Positions 27,401 to 39,691 of a DNA stretch of 64,000 nucleotides are shown here, piece after piece. The DNA is from Castanea sativa. Its lineage: Eukaryota; Streptophyta; Magnoliopsida; Fagales; Fagaceae. The notes below the pieces were generated by a model. That model ran no database searches and was not told the origin of the DNA. It saw only the letters and a program-made list of their open reading frames with translations. The position numbers were made by a program, and so were the translations under genes. How positions within the stretch are numbered: the stretch's first letter is position 1; each line of letters begins with the position of its first letter. The DNA lies in the NCBI RefSeq assembly GCF_040712315.1, contig NC_134015.1, positions 18,043,614 through 18,107,613 on the forward strand. Reading direction: 5' to 3'.

Positions 27401-28098
27401 GCTCTGTTTGTTTCGATGGAAAACTTTGTATAAAGATAGTTTTCCGTGTTTTGCAGTATTTGGTAGCATAAAAAAAAATGAGTCAAAGGAAAACTATCTT
27501 TGGTCAACATAAAAAGTATGGCTTATTTTTAGAGATTGTTTTTCATTATTTTTTTTTTTTGAAAAACAACTCTATCTTACAGCTAGCTAAATAAGAGAAG
27601 TTAAGAGGTTGTTTTTCAATTTATTTAAAGTTGCTACAAAACATTGGAAAATGAGATAGTTTATAGAAAATGTTTCTTGGAAAACGACTCATTTTCTATA
27701 AAACATCATTATTAAAACAAATAAAATGACTCATTTTATTTATTCTTAAAAAATAAAAAAAATAGGGTTAAAATTATAATTCAACAAAATTATAAAATAA
27801 AAAAAAAACTACTAGAGAAATTTTTTTCCTAAAAATGAGCACACTCTTTGTTTAAAATATATCTCACACTCATTTGATACATTTTTTCTTAAAAATTAGC
27901 ACACATTAAACCCAACCGTTTACTCAATGTCAAATCCTAAATTTAAGTTTCTTAAAAATCTCTTCTAGTATAACTTCACTAAAAATAGATAATTTCAAAT
28001 TGAAAAATTACATTAAGCTAAAAAAAAAAAAAAAAAGTCTCATTGCACGTGCATAGTGTGTGATGAAGCTAATATATGGTATTATTTTGGTCTCTTCT
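24266..28098. other. Intergenic region between GPI8 and the MULE-like element
   Basis: GPI8 3' flank, then AT-rich DNA. Seen: (GA)n at 24449-24480; a 77-bp-spaced duplication of TTTTTGCATGAATTGATGTG (25518 and 25595); a T run at about 26670-26690; and fragments resembling small MITEs around 27140-27300 (GACCCTCTAATTG ... AAAGGACTAAAATG) and 27403-27740 (GCTCTGTTTGTTTCGATGG and mirrored GAAAACTATC motifs). No gene is supported; ORFs here are short and unlike any family I know. Confidence 0.55.
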
Positions 28099-28700
28099 AG
28101 AGGTAGCAAAACTGAACACGACCCGTGAACTCGACACGACGCGACACGAAATTAGTAGGTTATGGGTTGAGGCTTAATGAGTTCGTGTTATATTCGGGTT
28201 GACACGACTAACCCATTTAATAAACGGGTTGGGTTAGTGTCTATCACATGAAACTCGTTGACTTATTTGACCAATTTAATTAAATAACATTTTACCAATA
28301 TATACCCTTCAAACCCTAAAAATATAAACTTATTAGTTGTTGTGGTTTATTTTCTTTGACATATTATGATTGCTTATTTATAATATTGAAATATGCTTTA
28401 ATTTTGAATGATTATTTGTGATGCAGTTACTCGTTAGTTCTAAATTTTATATTAAATTTATTTATTTGTTTTATTTTTCATAATTCATATAAATTTGGTT
28501 AATACTAAAATTAGTTTTTTTTTTAATTTTAATTTTGATAAAATTTGATAAACAGGTCGACATAAATGAGTTGTGTTAGAATTGAAGAATTCTGACCGGT
28601 TTAATAAACATGACAAGTTAGGGTTGACTAATATAGTCGAATACTCATTAGTAGATACCACACGAAACCGAAACATGAACACGAATTGCCACATCTAGCC
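28099..28700. mobile_element. MULE-like non-autonomous DNA transposon
   Basis: The left end AGAGGTAGCAAAACTGAACA at 28099 is mirrored by the right end, which on the minus strand reads AGATGTGGCAATTCGTGTTC. Inside are many CGTGTCG/CGACACGA-like and GGGTTGGGTTA motifs typical of plant elements with an AGAGGTGGCAATTCGTGTTC terminus. There is no transposase ORF. No clean target duplication was found, so the ends are approximate. Confidence 0.5.
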
Positions 28701-28992
28701 TCCTCATTCTTAAAATTCTAGTTATGGTCCTACCTATAATTCAATTTGTAATCAAACTTTATCTAAAAAAAAACATAATAGTTAGAGAGGAAACCAAAAT
28801 AGCTTCCCTATGTAGAGAGCGGGTAACCATAATAACACTACTGCTATCGAGGTAAGATCCCCACACAGCATTAGTTGATTAGCAAAGCAAACAGCCTGTA
28901 CTTGTATTACTTATTTACTCGTATTTCAATGTCACATTGGCACCTAAAATTTCAACATTCAGTACTATTCACTACTCCTCTCTCTCTCTCTG

Positions 28993-31900
28993 ATGCGCTT
29001 CCTATTCTCCTCGAAAACCCCAATCAAACCCCTTCCTTACTACTACCTCTCAACTCGCCTTCACTCGTCTTCTCGATTCAACAACTCGCCAACTTCAATG
29101 GCGATCCCTCCTCCTCCTTCAGCAAAGTCTGTGGCAGCAGTGGACTCCGAGGTGGGTTTAGCCAAACGATCCTGGATCAAGTTCCGCAGAGAATCGGTGC
29201 TCGCTCTCTACACGCCTTTCGTTCTCTGTTTGGCTTCTGGGAATCTCAGGGTCGAAACTTTCCGCCATTACATCGCTCAAGATGTCTACTTTCTCCGCGC
29301 TTTTGCTCAAGCGTGAGTCTTTTTTCCTTTTTCCATTTCCTTTTCAAAATTTTCATTGATTTGGCTATATCATTGATTTTTTAATATTTTTTATTTTGTA
29401 TTTGAGAGCGTTTTTGGTATGTGGGTCTGTTTGGTTGGTGGGAAAATGTGAGTGTGGAATTGGGTTGAATTGGGTTATACTTACTTTCCCATTTGATGCA
29501 ATGGAATGGTTAATCAAATTTTCTCTTCTTTTGTTTTTTCTATTTTGGTTGCAAAGCTTGATTTAGTAATATGATTATATTTTGTTTGGTTGGGGGGGGC
29601 GACTTTTTTCTCATGTGGGTCTGTTTGGCTGGTAGGAAAATGTGATAGTGGAATTGGGTTTATTGGATTTTGAATCTGTGGGTGTGTTTGGGTTGCTAGG
29701 AAAGTGTGGTAAAGAAGAAAAAGAACTAACTGTGAAAGAGTGGAATGATATGACGTTGTGGAATCCTGATTGCTGATTGCTTTATTTGTATTTGAAAGGA
29801 TTTGGGGTTTTAGTAAGTTTACTGTATAATTAAGCTTTTAGGAAGTACTTACTTGCCCATTTGATGTAATGGGATGGTCATTCAAATAAGAATTGGGCAT
29901 TGGGGTTTCCTTGAAATGGTGCTGATCCATTTAATGGTTCAAATGTAGATCCTGAGTTTCTATTTTCTGTTGTCTCTATAGCACTCTGCCTATGTGCCTT
30001 GTTTTCATTGTACTTTCTTATTTTAAGGTTCAATGAAGTTTATTACTTTCTTATAAATATAGAGCCTGTTTGGTCCCCGATCTCTTGGGGGAAAACTAGC
30101 AACTTTTAAATGATAATGCGGAATTCTTTGGCATTTGTCTTTGCATTTTTTAGAAAATTGTGTTTTTAAAAACCGGATTAAATGATTGTTTTAAAGTTCT
30201 AGCTCATGGCATGCTTTTAAAGAACACCATTTAAAGCAATACTATTTTTTTGAATTATAATTTTTTACAGCAATAGAACTGTTCACAAATTTTACCAAAT
30301 GCTCAAGTGTGTTAATAGAACTCACATTTTCAAAGCTCATATTTTGAAATTTCTGTTTTTTCATAACGTACCTTTTCAAGTAGCTAACCCATCAAGTAGC
30401 TAACCCAAATAGTTGCTTAATTTCCTTGAATCCAAGGGTGTATATGGTACCAAGTTATTTAAAAATTCTATTCCACCAAATTAGGAATAATAACTGTCAT
30501 GAGCCTTGAGCTGAACTGGTTGACAACTCCTTGTGTTTCCAATGGAGACATCTAGGGTTTGAATCCCCCCATCTCCAACTATTGAATTGTCTAAAGAGAA
30601 ACTTATAAATTAAAATTAGGAATAATAACTGATTTTAGATGGTGTAGAACTATATTCACATTTAGATTTGTTCGGTTCCCATTCTGTTGCTGGAAAATTT
30701 TTTCCTTATCTGGTTGTTGAGAAAGTGTAGGAAAAGATGATGATAAGTGGAAAGGAAAAGGCAATTGGTGTAACTTTAGCACTGAGCTAAAGTAGTCAAT
30801 TTGATTCAATAACTGAATAAGACATTAATGACAATGAGTCTAGTGCATCAATATATTTAATTTTTTATTGGCTTTGAGGAAAAAGTTTGTAATATGTAAT
30901 TTAATTTACATAGTGGGTATGGGGGAGATGAGGAAATTAACATTGTGAATATATATTCTAAACGATTAGTGTAAAAAGATCTACATATTGATTAAAGACT
31001 TGCGCTCTTCCATGTAATTGCCTTTTTTAGGCATGATCATCTAAATATTCATTTTTTGGATCTGTTTGGTTGCTACAAAATTTAGCGAAACACAATGAAG
31101 TGAGGGTATGAATCTTACATATTTATCTTATATCACTTAGAGAATCACAAATTTAGAATTTTTTCTTTGAAAAGAAAGGGGTTTTGAAATTATAGTCACC
31201 TGTGCCCATGCCTGAGTATATGAGTAAACATGTTAGTTTTTTTTTTTTTTTTTTTAAATTTTATTTTATTTATTCCTCTAGTTTGGTTGCTGAGAAGGTG
31301 TAGGAAAAGATGATGAACTTTTTTTGAATTTTTTGCTCTCCTAAGTTGCTGAGGAAAGGTGGGAAAATAAAAGAAAAGATCAAATGATAGGATATTCATT
31401 GTATGAGGTTCGGGATAAGTAATGTTAAATCTCAACTAAATAATTCGATTGATTGGTTTATGTGGGTGAGTTAGAATTGTTTAAGCTGACTTAAACAGTT
31501 AAACCATATGATATTAAGTTTCATTCCCCCAATTATTTTTGTCAGTTTTTCCCAGCAACCAAATGTAGGTTTTGAAATATGTACCTCTACTAATTGAGGT
31601 AAGTTTTAGTCTTAGTAACATGCTAAATGCCTCCATAACCTTTTATCTGTTTTTTGTCCCGTTTTTATTGAGGACTAGAGGGTTGGGCTGTATATTTGTT
31701 GGATATTTATGTCTCTTTTATTTTATGGTATTATTATAGTTTTATTATTTCTTCTTATTATTATTTTTTATATCTTTTCACTGATTATTATAGGTATGAG
31801 TTAGCAGAAGAGTGTGCGGATGATGATGATGCAAAGATTTCGATCTCTGAATTGAGGAAGGCAGTTCTAGAGGAGCTGAAAATGCATAATTCATTTGTAC

Positions 31901-34874
31901 AGGTAAAATAAACCTTATCTTATTCTGTCTATTATCCGCTCAATTGCCAAGAAATGTAAGTTAACAAAAGAAAATTGGAGACCGAATCTTATCCATTATG
32001 TTTTCATTGTGTTTTGGTTGGTAAAATATGATAGATTTAACTAGATAGATAGCTATATTAGGTTCTAGTTTTGCGAGTGTGGGAAATATGGTGGAGATAT
32101 AGAAAGTGGTTTTAGAGCTTTTGTTGAACTTTTGCTGTTGTAAATCTTATAGAAGGTTCTATTCTTTTGTATTAAAAGCATGGACATTTACATTTTCATG
32201 TCATGGTATTTGAAAGTGGATCTGGAATTAGGGGTTTAATCTTAGGATAAAGAAACAACCTCCCCCCTCCCCCCCCCCCCCCAAAAAAAAGAAAAAGAAA
32301 AAGTATATGTGAGCATTACTCTCAGGACTCTATTTATTTGGTAGGTGATTCAGCATATTGGGGGCCCTAAGTTTGGCACTTCTTGTAATTAAATTGTGGC
32401 TGATATAATTTGGCAAATTGATCAACATGGTTTGATAAAAATGGGTTCTTTGTGAGCTAGTTGTTATTCTTGACTGTGTGGTATATCAAAGTTTGATGGT
32501 GGGGCAATCAAGTTGGGAAGGCATGCTTAACCAAAAATTTAATTTGGAAAACATAAAGTGTGATTGTTGTGGTCTTAGATTTGCACTATGAAGAAGCTTT
32601 GGTCCATATATTTAAGAATTATGCACATATGATTTATTTTTCTTTGGTGCAAAATTTGATGCAGATTGCAGATTTTGTTGAATAATTTACTTTTACATAA
32701 AAAATCTGAAAGCAATTTTTAAGGGTTAGAAATATAGAGGCAAAGGTGCCTTGTAATTTATTGGAACATAGATTGGCATTAAGTAGAATAACAAGGAAAA
32801 CATGTGAGAGAGGAGGCTTCTCACATACTCCAGTGCTCATTAGTTATTTTCCTGCTGAAACAAAGATGGGAAATAATTATATATACAGAGCTTGGTAATG
32901 TGACATTTTTCGTGGACCATTTCAAGCATAGAACTTCTTAAGAGAAAAAAATGTTCTGAATTAATTTAGCTTAGTTGACTAATCTGATTGGAGGTTTGCA
33001 ACCTACATTTGACCTAAGTGAAAGGCTTGAGGTAATAGGATTAATTATCTCAATACAACCAATTCACCAAGCGTTAGTCACAACAATTTTCAGGTTAGCT
33101 ATGGATTCTTATAAACTAGTCAAGGTTGTTCACATGTGTTCTTTTTCACAATTCCATTCTATTCGAACTCATGTCTCAATTAAAAAATAATAGTCCTATA
33201 ATATTAAAAAAAAATCATAACATTGATTTCTCTACATCTTAATATTGATTTCTCATGGACAGGATCCCTGTTTGTATATTGTCCATAAATTCTTGAACAA
33301 TTGTTAGAGCATGTGATAGAAGCTTATTATTTCTCTTATATACTTTCCATTCTTTCCTCTCTTTTTTTCTTGGATGTTTGTGAATTTTTTTTTATCAAAG
33401 AAGCACAAAGATGGTGCATTGGGATATATTTTATAGAAGAAATGTTCTACCCAAACGGGGCATTTCTAATTCAAGTGCTGCTGTGCCCATCCAACTCTTC
33501 TGAAGTAATTAGTGATCAGTGCTCCAATTCTTGCACTCACTCAAACATGTCAATTTATTCAGGAATTACTGGCTCTGCTAACTATTGGATCTCTTCAAAT
33601 GATGGATTTTTCCCATCAAATGTTATGGAATTTGTAATGGAACTTCAAATTCTTTTCTACAAAATTATGTCATAAATTCCCGTTTTGTTTGCATATAAAT
33701 CTCTCTTGCTCTCTCTCTTCACTACCTTAGTTATTGTCTTCAATGTCTGAATGTATGGTTTATACAGGAATGGGGTTCAGACCTTGCAAAAGAGAGCTCT
33801 GTTAACTCTGCAACAGTGAAGTACACAGATTTCTTGTTGGCAACAGCCTCTGGGAAAGTGGAAGGAGTAAAAGGTCCTGGTAAACTTGCAACTCCTTTTG
33901 AAAAGACAAAAGTTGCTGCATACACTCTGGGTGCCATGACACCTTGCATGAGGTTGTATGCCTATCTGGGAAAGGAGTTCGAGGCACTTTTAGATCTTCA
34001 TGAAGGCAGTCACCCTTACAGGAAGTGGATTGAAAATTATTCATCTGAAGGTTTTCAGGTCCGTCACCCTTTGGAGCTGTGAGCTTTTTCATTGGTATCT
34101 TATTTTAATCGGGTTACCCTTTGCTGACGACAGTCTCAGAGGAAAATACATTACTTAAATGGCCTTCTTTACATCAACAACTCAACTATTGTTATCTTTG
34201 AATTTAGGCATCAGCTGTGCAAACTGAAGACTTGCTCGATAAACTAAGTGTCTCTTTGACAGGAGAAGAGCTTGACATCATTGAAAAGCTCTATCACCAA
34301 GCCATGAAACTAGAAATAGACTTCTTCTCTGCTCAGCCGGTTGTTCAGCCCACTGTTGTTCCTCTGACCAAAGAGCATAATCCTGCAGAGGACCGCCTGA
34401 TGCTATTTTCTGATTTTGATTTGACGTGCACTGTTGTTGATTCCTCTGCCATTTTGGCAGAAATTGCAATTGTAACAGCACCAAAATCTGATCAGAGTCA
34501 ACCTGAAAATCAACTGGCTCGGATGTCATCAGCTGATCTTAGGAACACATGGGGCCTTCTTTCCAGGCAGTACACAGAAGAGTATGAGCAATGCATAGAA
34601 AGCATTATGCCCCCTGAGAAAGGTTTAATCTTACTACATTTGTTGTGTGATTCTTTATGGGTGTCTTTGTTTTAAAGAAAATAATTTTGCAGAAGAATTT
34701 TTGCCTCTGAATGTTACATGTTAGTAAAATATCTGTGCTCCCTAAGATCTAGTTTTTGGGGATAACATGGTCTTTTTTCTTTTTCTTTTTTTTCTTTTTT
34801 TTATTTATGGGAATGGGATAACATGGTCTTAAAAAAGAAAAGAAAAAGAAGCTTAAGAGAGGTTCACACTTTGC

Positions 34875-34924
<50 letters not shown>

Positions 34925-37900
34925 CAAGGGCTTACTTGGATATTCTCTATATTCATTTAAGGTTCTCTTTGTGTAAAGTGATGATGATCTCCCTAATAAA
35001 TTCCATAATATAAGGTCCTGTATTTTTTTTCCAGTACAAGATTTTGTTTTGTTTTTTCTTTTTGTAATTCTCCAAAAAACCAGAGACAATCTGATGTATG
35101 AACTCTTTGTTTAAATTTTGAAAACTTTCTTGTAAGCATTTGCCTGAATTTGATTGCTCATATATATTTTTGGTTTTTAATCTGTGGCTTTGCAGTTGAT
35201 AAATTCAAGTATGAAGATCTCCGAAAAGCACTTGAACAACTCTCGGATTTTGAGAAAAGGGCGAATGATAGAGTTATAGAGTCTGGGGTACTGAAGGGTC
35301 TAAATCATGAAGACATAAAACGAGCTGGTGAACGTCTTATTCTTCAAGATGGTTGCACTACTTTCTTTCAGAAAGTTGTAAAGAACATAAATTTGAATGC
35401 AAATGTCCATGTACTTTCATACTGTTGGTGTGGTGATCTCATTAGGTCAGCTTTTTCATCAGGTATGTCCTTACCTATTAGAATCTTTGAATGTAATATT
35501 CTTTGCATGTATATTAGGTCTGAAATTATATGCTGTGGAAATTAGTCTCTTGTAATACTTTACTGACAGTTTTATTCCTCTGATGCTTATACTCAAGTCT
35601 GAAGTCAGTTGAGTTGCTTACTTGATCCCTCTTGTTTTGAGAGCATTGTCTGATTCCTATATGGTTTTGCATGTGTAAAAAGATTGAGTATTTTCCTTTG
35701 AGATATATTTTGTTTGTTTGTCTTTGCAAGAGCCCATGATATACCTTTATATACATGTCACCAAGGATTATCTTGTCTATTTCTTAAAATTTTATTTCAG
35801 TGGTCTTATCAAAAATTTTATTTAGGGGGAATCTATCAGGGAAAAATTGTGAAAGATTTGTTGATGGTCTGAAATTTGCAAATGTGAAGCATGTAATGTT
35901 GTACAGAAGTTTGGAAATGTGAACGTTTGTTTACATACAAAGATGCCCTCAAAAATCAAAAACTCTATGAAAGGCTTGCTGTTTATTTGGGCTTCAATGG
36001 GTTATGCCAAGAGAGTTATTGGTATGTTTGCAGCTTCGCAGGGTTCTTTCGGAAGGCATAGAAATATAGCCTTCTGGAGGGCAGTGCCACATTGCATTAT
36101 TTGGTGCCTTTGGCGAGAACAGAATGCTAGAAGTTTTGAGGGATGTGAATGGACTATTCTTGATCTTTAACCCTTTTTCTTTTGTACTATATTAGATTGG
36201 AGTGTCGCGTTTAATTCTCCTCCTTGTCTCTCTTTTAGATATGTTTGAGCTTTGTAATTTGAATTGATTTGTCTTCTCACTGAGTACACCCCCAGTGTAC
36301 TTTGTCTGATTTCTTCTTAATAAATATTTTTTTGTTACTTATCCAAAAAAAATAAGAATAAAACTCTATGAAAGACGTAGTTAAGAAACCCCTCAGTAAC
36401 CCTCATTAAAGCGAAGAGCGATCCCTGTCGTGCAGCCAAGGGGAAGTAAAACAACTTTGGGATAAGTTTTCCTATAGAAAGATGGGTTTGCATAGCTGTC
36501 ATGTAGGATTTGTAAAATAGAGGTAGTTAAGGGTTTATCTAGCTCAACTGCCACCTCCTCCCCATGCAAATGCCAGGTGGAGAGTGAGGTCTTGGGTTCA
36601 AGACCCATATTGTGTGTACAACTTACCAACTAATATATAACCCATATTGTGTGTACAACTTACCAACTAATATATATACACACACACACACACATACATA
36701 TATGACTTTGTTTTTTTGCTAATAAAGAAATACATATGTAATCTTCTTTAGATGTTTAATTTACATCCCTTTAGGTGGGCAAGATAAATGATGGAAGGAA
36801 TTGCGTGCTAGAACTTTGGTCATTGAACCAATGAGCTGTAGCTCAAATTACACCTCCTTCCCTTGTAAGAGCAAGGTGGAGGATGATGTTGTGGGTTCAA
36901 GATTCACTAAGCGTGTGCATAACTTACCTTTCGAAGAAAGAAAATAAATAGTCATTGGAAATGATTCTGGTGGGCATAGCAAAATCAAGGCTTGGAATGT
37001 AGTAAAGCTTTGTTCTATGTGGTGCATACATTGATAGATTGAGCTTCCCTGCGATAAGCTTGAGCTTGTGATTCTGAGATAGCTTTTGATTAGATGATTA
37101 GTGTTTTTACATTTTTCCTCTTCTTTGTCTTCATTGACCCTTTTTTTAAGTATTACATTTTACTGCGCCTGGGGGGTTTTGTGAACTGTTACATCTGACA
37201 CCTTGTTCCTTTGTTGAAACATGACACTAATTCTTGTTTCTATAGAACCTAGGTTTGTAAATGCCTGATATGACATGGCATGATGTGGAAACAATGTAAG
37301 GTTTAGTTTGTGGAATGTATAAAGCTAAATCAATGGAGAATTTACTGGTATTTTGTACATATGGAGACAGGGCTTATTTTATATAAGGTGTGTTTCTTCA
37401 CATTCTCTATTATACTTGTTGTTCTGGTTTTTGTGGCGGTGGTGGTGGTTGTCAAGTCAGGTTGGATTTTCTTCTGATGTTTGATTTATTGCTTCATCCT
37501 GTCAGAAATGGGGTTATTTCAATTTTTACCTGTGTTGTCAGCTATTTTCATGTGTTTACAATTACCGATCACATGGACTCTTGTTGATACATTTGAGTGC
37601 AAATTGCACCCTCTGGTATTGTTGTCATTTTTTATATCCCAATTCAACTTAGCATCCCCAACTCCAACTCTTTTTTAGTTGTAATATGGCATCTTATCAG
37701 TTGCTAGCTTAGTCTATGATTTCTCTATGTGGTTATTTGTAATTTTTTTTTTCTTTTGTTCTATGAAGCAGGGGATTTACCTGAGCTGAGCATACATTCA
37801 AATGAATTCACTTTTATAGAATCCATTTCCACCGGTGAGATTGATAAGAAGGTCGAGTCTCCCATTGACAAAGTTCAAGCTTTTAAGAATATTTTAAATA

Positions 37901-38184
37901 ATTGCAGCAATGACAGAAGGAACTTGACTGTGTACATTGGAGACTCAATTGGTGACTTGCTTTGTCTGCTTGAGGCAGATATAGGAATTGTGATTGGGTC
38001 AAGTTCAAGCCTTAGAAGAGTGGCAAGTCAGTTTGGTGTTTCTTTTGTCCCATTGTTCCCTGGCTTAGTTAAGAAACAGAAAGAATGTGGTGAAGGAGAG
38101 TCTTCTAGTTGGAAGGGGCTATCTGGCATTGTTTACACAGTATCTAGTTGGGCTGAAATACATGCCTTCATTTTGGGTTGTTAG
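28993..38184 (+). CDS. TH2: Thiamin monophosphate phosphatase: TenA domain fused to HAD phosphatase (TH2 type)
   Basis: Arabidopsis TH2 dephosphorylates thiamin monophosphate to thiamin, the last step before thiamin diphosphate is made. Exons: 28993-29312, 31794-31902, 33768-34058, 34208-34622, 35196-35462, 37772-38184 (TAG). They give 604 residues (Arabidopsis about 617). Residues 1-35 look like a mitochondrial presequence (rich in Ser/Arg/Leu, few acidic residues). An in-frame second Met at 36 (29098, MAIPPPPSAK) would give a cytosolic form. The TenA domain spans about 50-275 (FRHYIAQDVYFLRAFAQAYE; FEKTKVAAYTLGAMTPCMRL; TGEELDIIEKLYHQAMKLE); plant TenA of this type lacks the catalytic Cys of bacterial TenA. 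The HAD domain follows: motif I D309xD311xT313 in FSDFDLTCT, LSYCWCGDLI, and motif IV YIGDSIGDLLCL. All introns are GT-AG and phases close. Intron 5 carries an L1 tail and SINEs. Confidence 0.96.
29418..29720. repeat. Diverged short duplications in TH2 intron 1
   Basis: A segment reading GTGGGTCTGTTTGGTTGGTG..GTGTGGAATTGGGTT (from about 29420) recurs at about 29615 as GTGGGTCTGTTTGGCTGGTA, and more weakly at about 29682. The rest of intron 1 (29313-31793) is AT-rich with small repeat fragments and no further exon. Confidence 0.6.
34883..34914. repeat. (TG)n microsatellite in TH2 intron 4
   Basis: Uninterrupted TG run between exons 4 and 5. Simple sequence repeat only. Confidence 0.9.
35974..36359 (+). 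mobile_element. 5'-truncated L1 LINE tail in TH2 intron 5
   Basis: A 386-bp insertion between perfect 15-bp direct repeats AAAACTCTATGAAAG (35959-35973 and 36360-36374), ending in an A-rich tail after TTGTTACTTATCC. It encodes the end of a plant L1 ORF2 (FWRAVPHCIIWCLWREQNAR), stopping shortly after at 36170. The intact target duplication shows a fairly recent target-primed insertion in the same direction as the gene. Confidence 0.9.
36525..36676 (+). mobile_element. SINE with a small terminal tandem duplication
   Basis: Reads TAGCTCAACTGCCACCTCC, then GTCTTGGGTTCAAGACCC (B-box-like) and ACAACTTACC: the same family as the SINEs in GPI8 intron 7. Its 3' end, ACCCATATTGTGTGTACAAC.., is repeated in tandem (36604 and 36640), followed by an (AC)n run at 36678-36694. 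Confidence 0.65.
36826..36950 (+). mobile_element. Another SINE copy in TH2 intron 5
   Basis: Reads GAGCTGTAGCTCAAATTACA, then TTGTGGGTTCAAGATTCAC and CATAACTTACC, with an A-rich end. GTCATTG occurs on both sides (about 36819 and 36951) and may be a short target duplication. Confidence 0.6.
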
Positions 38185-39206
38185 AATCACATTTTTCATT
38201 CTGATGCACTCAACTTCATGACAAATGAAGGGATCATTTATATATAATGCAACACAAGATACAAGTTGGTGGCTAATTTTATTACGTGCCACCCATTTGC
38301 TTCTGTCTACCCTTTTTGTTTTTCTTCAGGCTCTTATCATTCAAAGATGTGATCTTGGTATATCGGTTGCATATGGTGTAAACATGGTATTTGCCTTTTC
38401 CTCAGTTTCTTATTGTTTTGCTAACATTATTACCTCTTTGCTCATTTCATCATATTATTGTTCTCCTTTATTAATATTTTAAGAGTCACACATTTCAGGT
38501 ATTCAGAGGTTTTTGGCAGCAATGATTCAGAGCAAAGATTGTTACGTACATTTGTCCATATAAACATTTCAAGTGCTATATCCTTATTTTCATACATTGT
38601 TGTTGTTCCATATTTGGGAGGAATGGCAGCTTAAAGAAGATTTGTATTTTTATAAAAATTGTTGCCTATGATGAAATCAGCCTATATGATTATTTATTGC
38701 AGTTTCCTTTTGGATTACCTTTCTTATCTTTGATTCTAACGAGTAGACCTTGCAGCTTATGAAAGCTTCCACTTGTAAATATGCAGTGGCTCCCTGACCC
38801 TGCTGGAGTTAAAATACCACAATAAAAATTTTTTTAGTCTGCTTTTCATTGCCCAGGCAGTGAAGGGGTGGGATTGAAGTACAGAGCTGGGGGCAGGCCT
38901 TAACTTTCCATCAACGATTCTTAGATGAAAGAGCTCAAAGGGGAGCAGAGGATTTCAAGTGATTTATCATCAACGAAGCTCGCACATGCAATCCTAAACC
39001 CCAGTTGCATATTCTTTCAAGAACCCTCATCAACTATTCTTACTCCAATTTTCCAATGGTGCTCCTGAAATTTTCGGCCTTAACTATATTTTAATCTACC
39101 AAAATCTCACATAAAACACTAATCGCTTTTCATTTTTAAGTTACAACCAAACCCTCAAGGCTTTCCAATCCTAAATTTAGCCCTCTGGAATCCTTTTGAA
39201 TTCCAT
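38185..39206. other. TH2 3' flank
   Basis: Probable 3' UTR and spacer. Contains one member of the direct-repeat pair (38438-38568) listed separately. The 85-codon open frame at 38225-38482 has no family resemblance and reads across this repeat, so it is not annotated as a gene. Confidence 0.5.
38438..38568 (+). repeat. Direct repeat, copy 1, matches 63351-63483
   Basis: TTGCTCATTTCATCATATTA.. through TTGTTACGTACATTTGTCCA to TAAACATT is shared, with scattered differences, with 63351-63483, about 25 kb away in the same direction. The two copies lie on either side of the DUF1664 gene. They could be members of a dispersed repeat family or the mark of an old segmental duplication. Confidence 0.75.
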
Positions 39207-39535
39207 TAGAGCATAACCATCAGCTTTTTTATAAAAAAAATGTCATTTTGACACACTAAAAGCTTACTTTATTATTTTATTACATTATTTTATAATACAC
39301 CATTCATCACATGTGCTATTATTTCATTCTAAACATTAAAATAATATATACAATACATTAAAATAATATATTTACTTAAAACCCAGCAATATACAAACAC
39401 ATAGCCAGTGGTAGTCACCACCATCTTAGAACCAACAATCACCGCCATAACAACTACCGCTATAAACTACAACCACAATCATCGGATCCTCTAACAAATT
39501 CCAAATCTAAAAACCACAACAAAAGAGAGGGAGAG

Positions 39536-39566
<31 letters not shown>

Positions 39567-39653
39567 AAAATCTTCAACAAAACCCCACCATACACAGCAA
39601 AGCCCGCCACCACCTTACCCAAGCACAGTCCATAATCAATCACATGGAATCCA

Positions 39654-39691
<38 letters not shown>

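Noticed and set aside
28875..29384. A 169-codon open frame overlapping TH2 exon 1
   Set aside because: It is a shadow frame. The frame starting at 28993 matches the TH2 family and splices in phase.
33301..33675. A 124-codon open frame in TH2 intron 2
   Set aside because: It has no family resemblance, and TH2 exons 2 and 3 join in phase without it.
35820..35973. A possible extra TH2 exon before the L1 insertion
   Set aside because: Exon 5 ends G and exon 6 begins GG GAT in matching phase, and the protein aligns with Arabidopsis TH2 without a gap here.
36525..36950. tRNA-like boxes considered as tRNA genes
   Set aside because: A- and B-box-like motifs are present, but no cloverleaf with an acceptor stem can be formed. 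These are SINE heads.
38225..38482. An 85-codon hydrophobic open frame after TH2
   Set aside because: AT-rich composition gives apparent membrane-like residues. It overlaps a repeat also found at 63351 and has no known relative.
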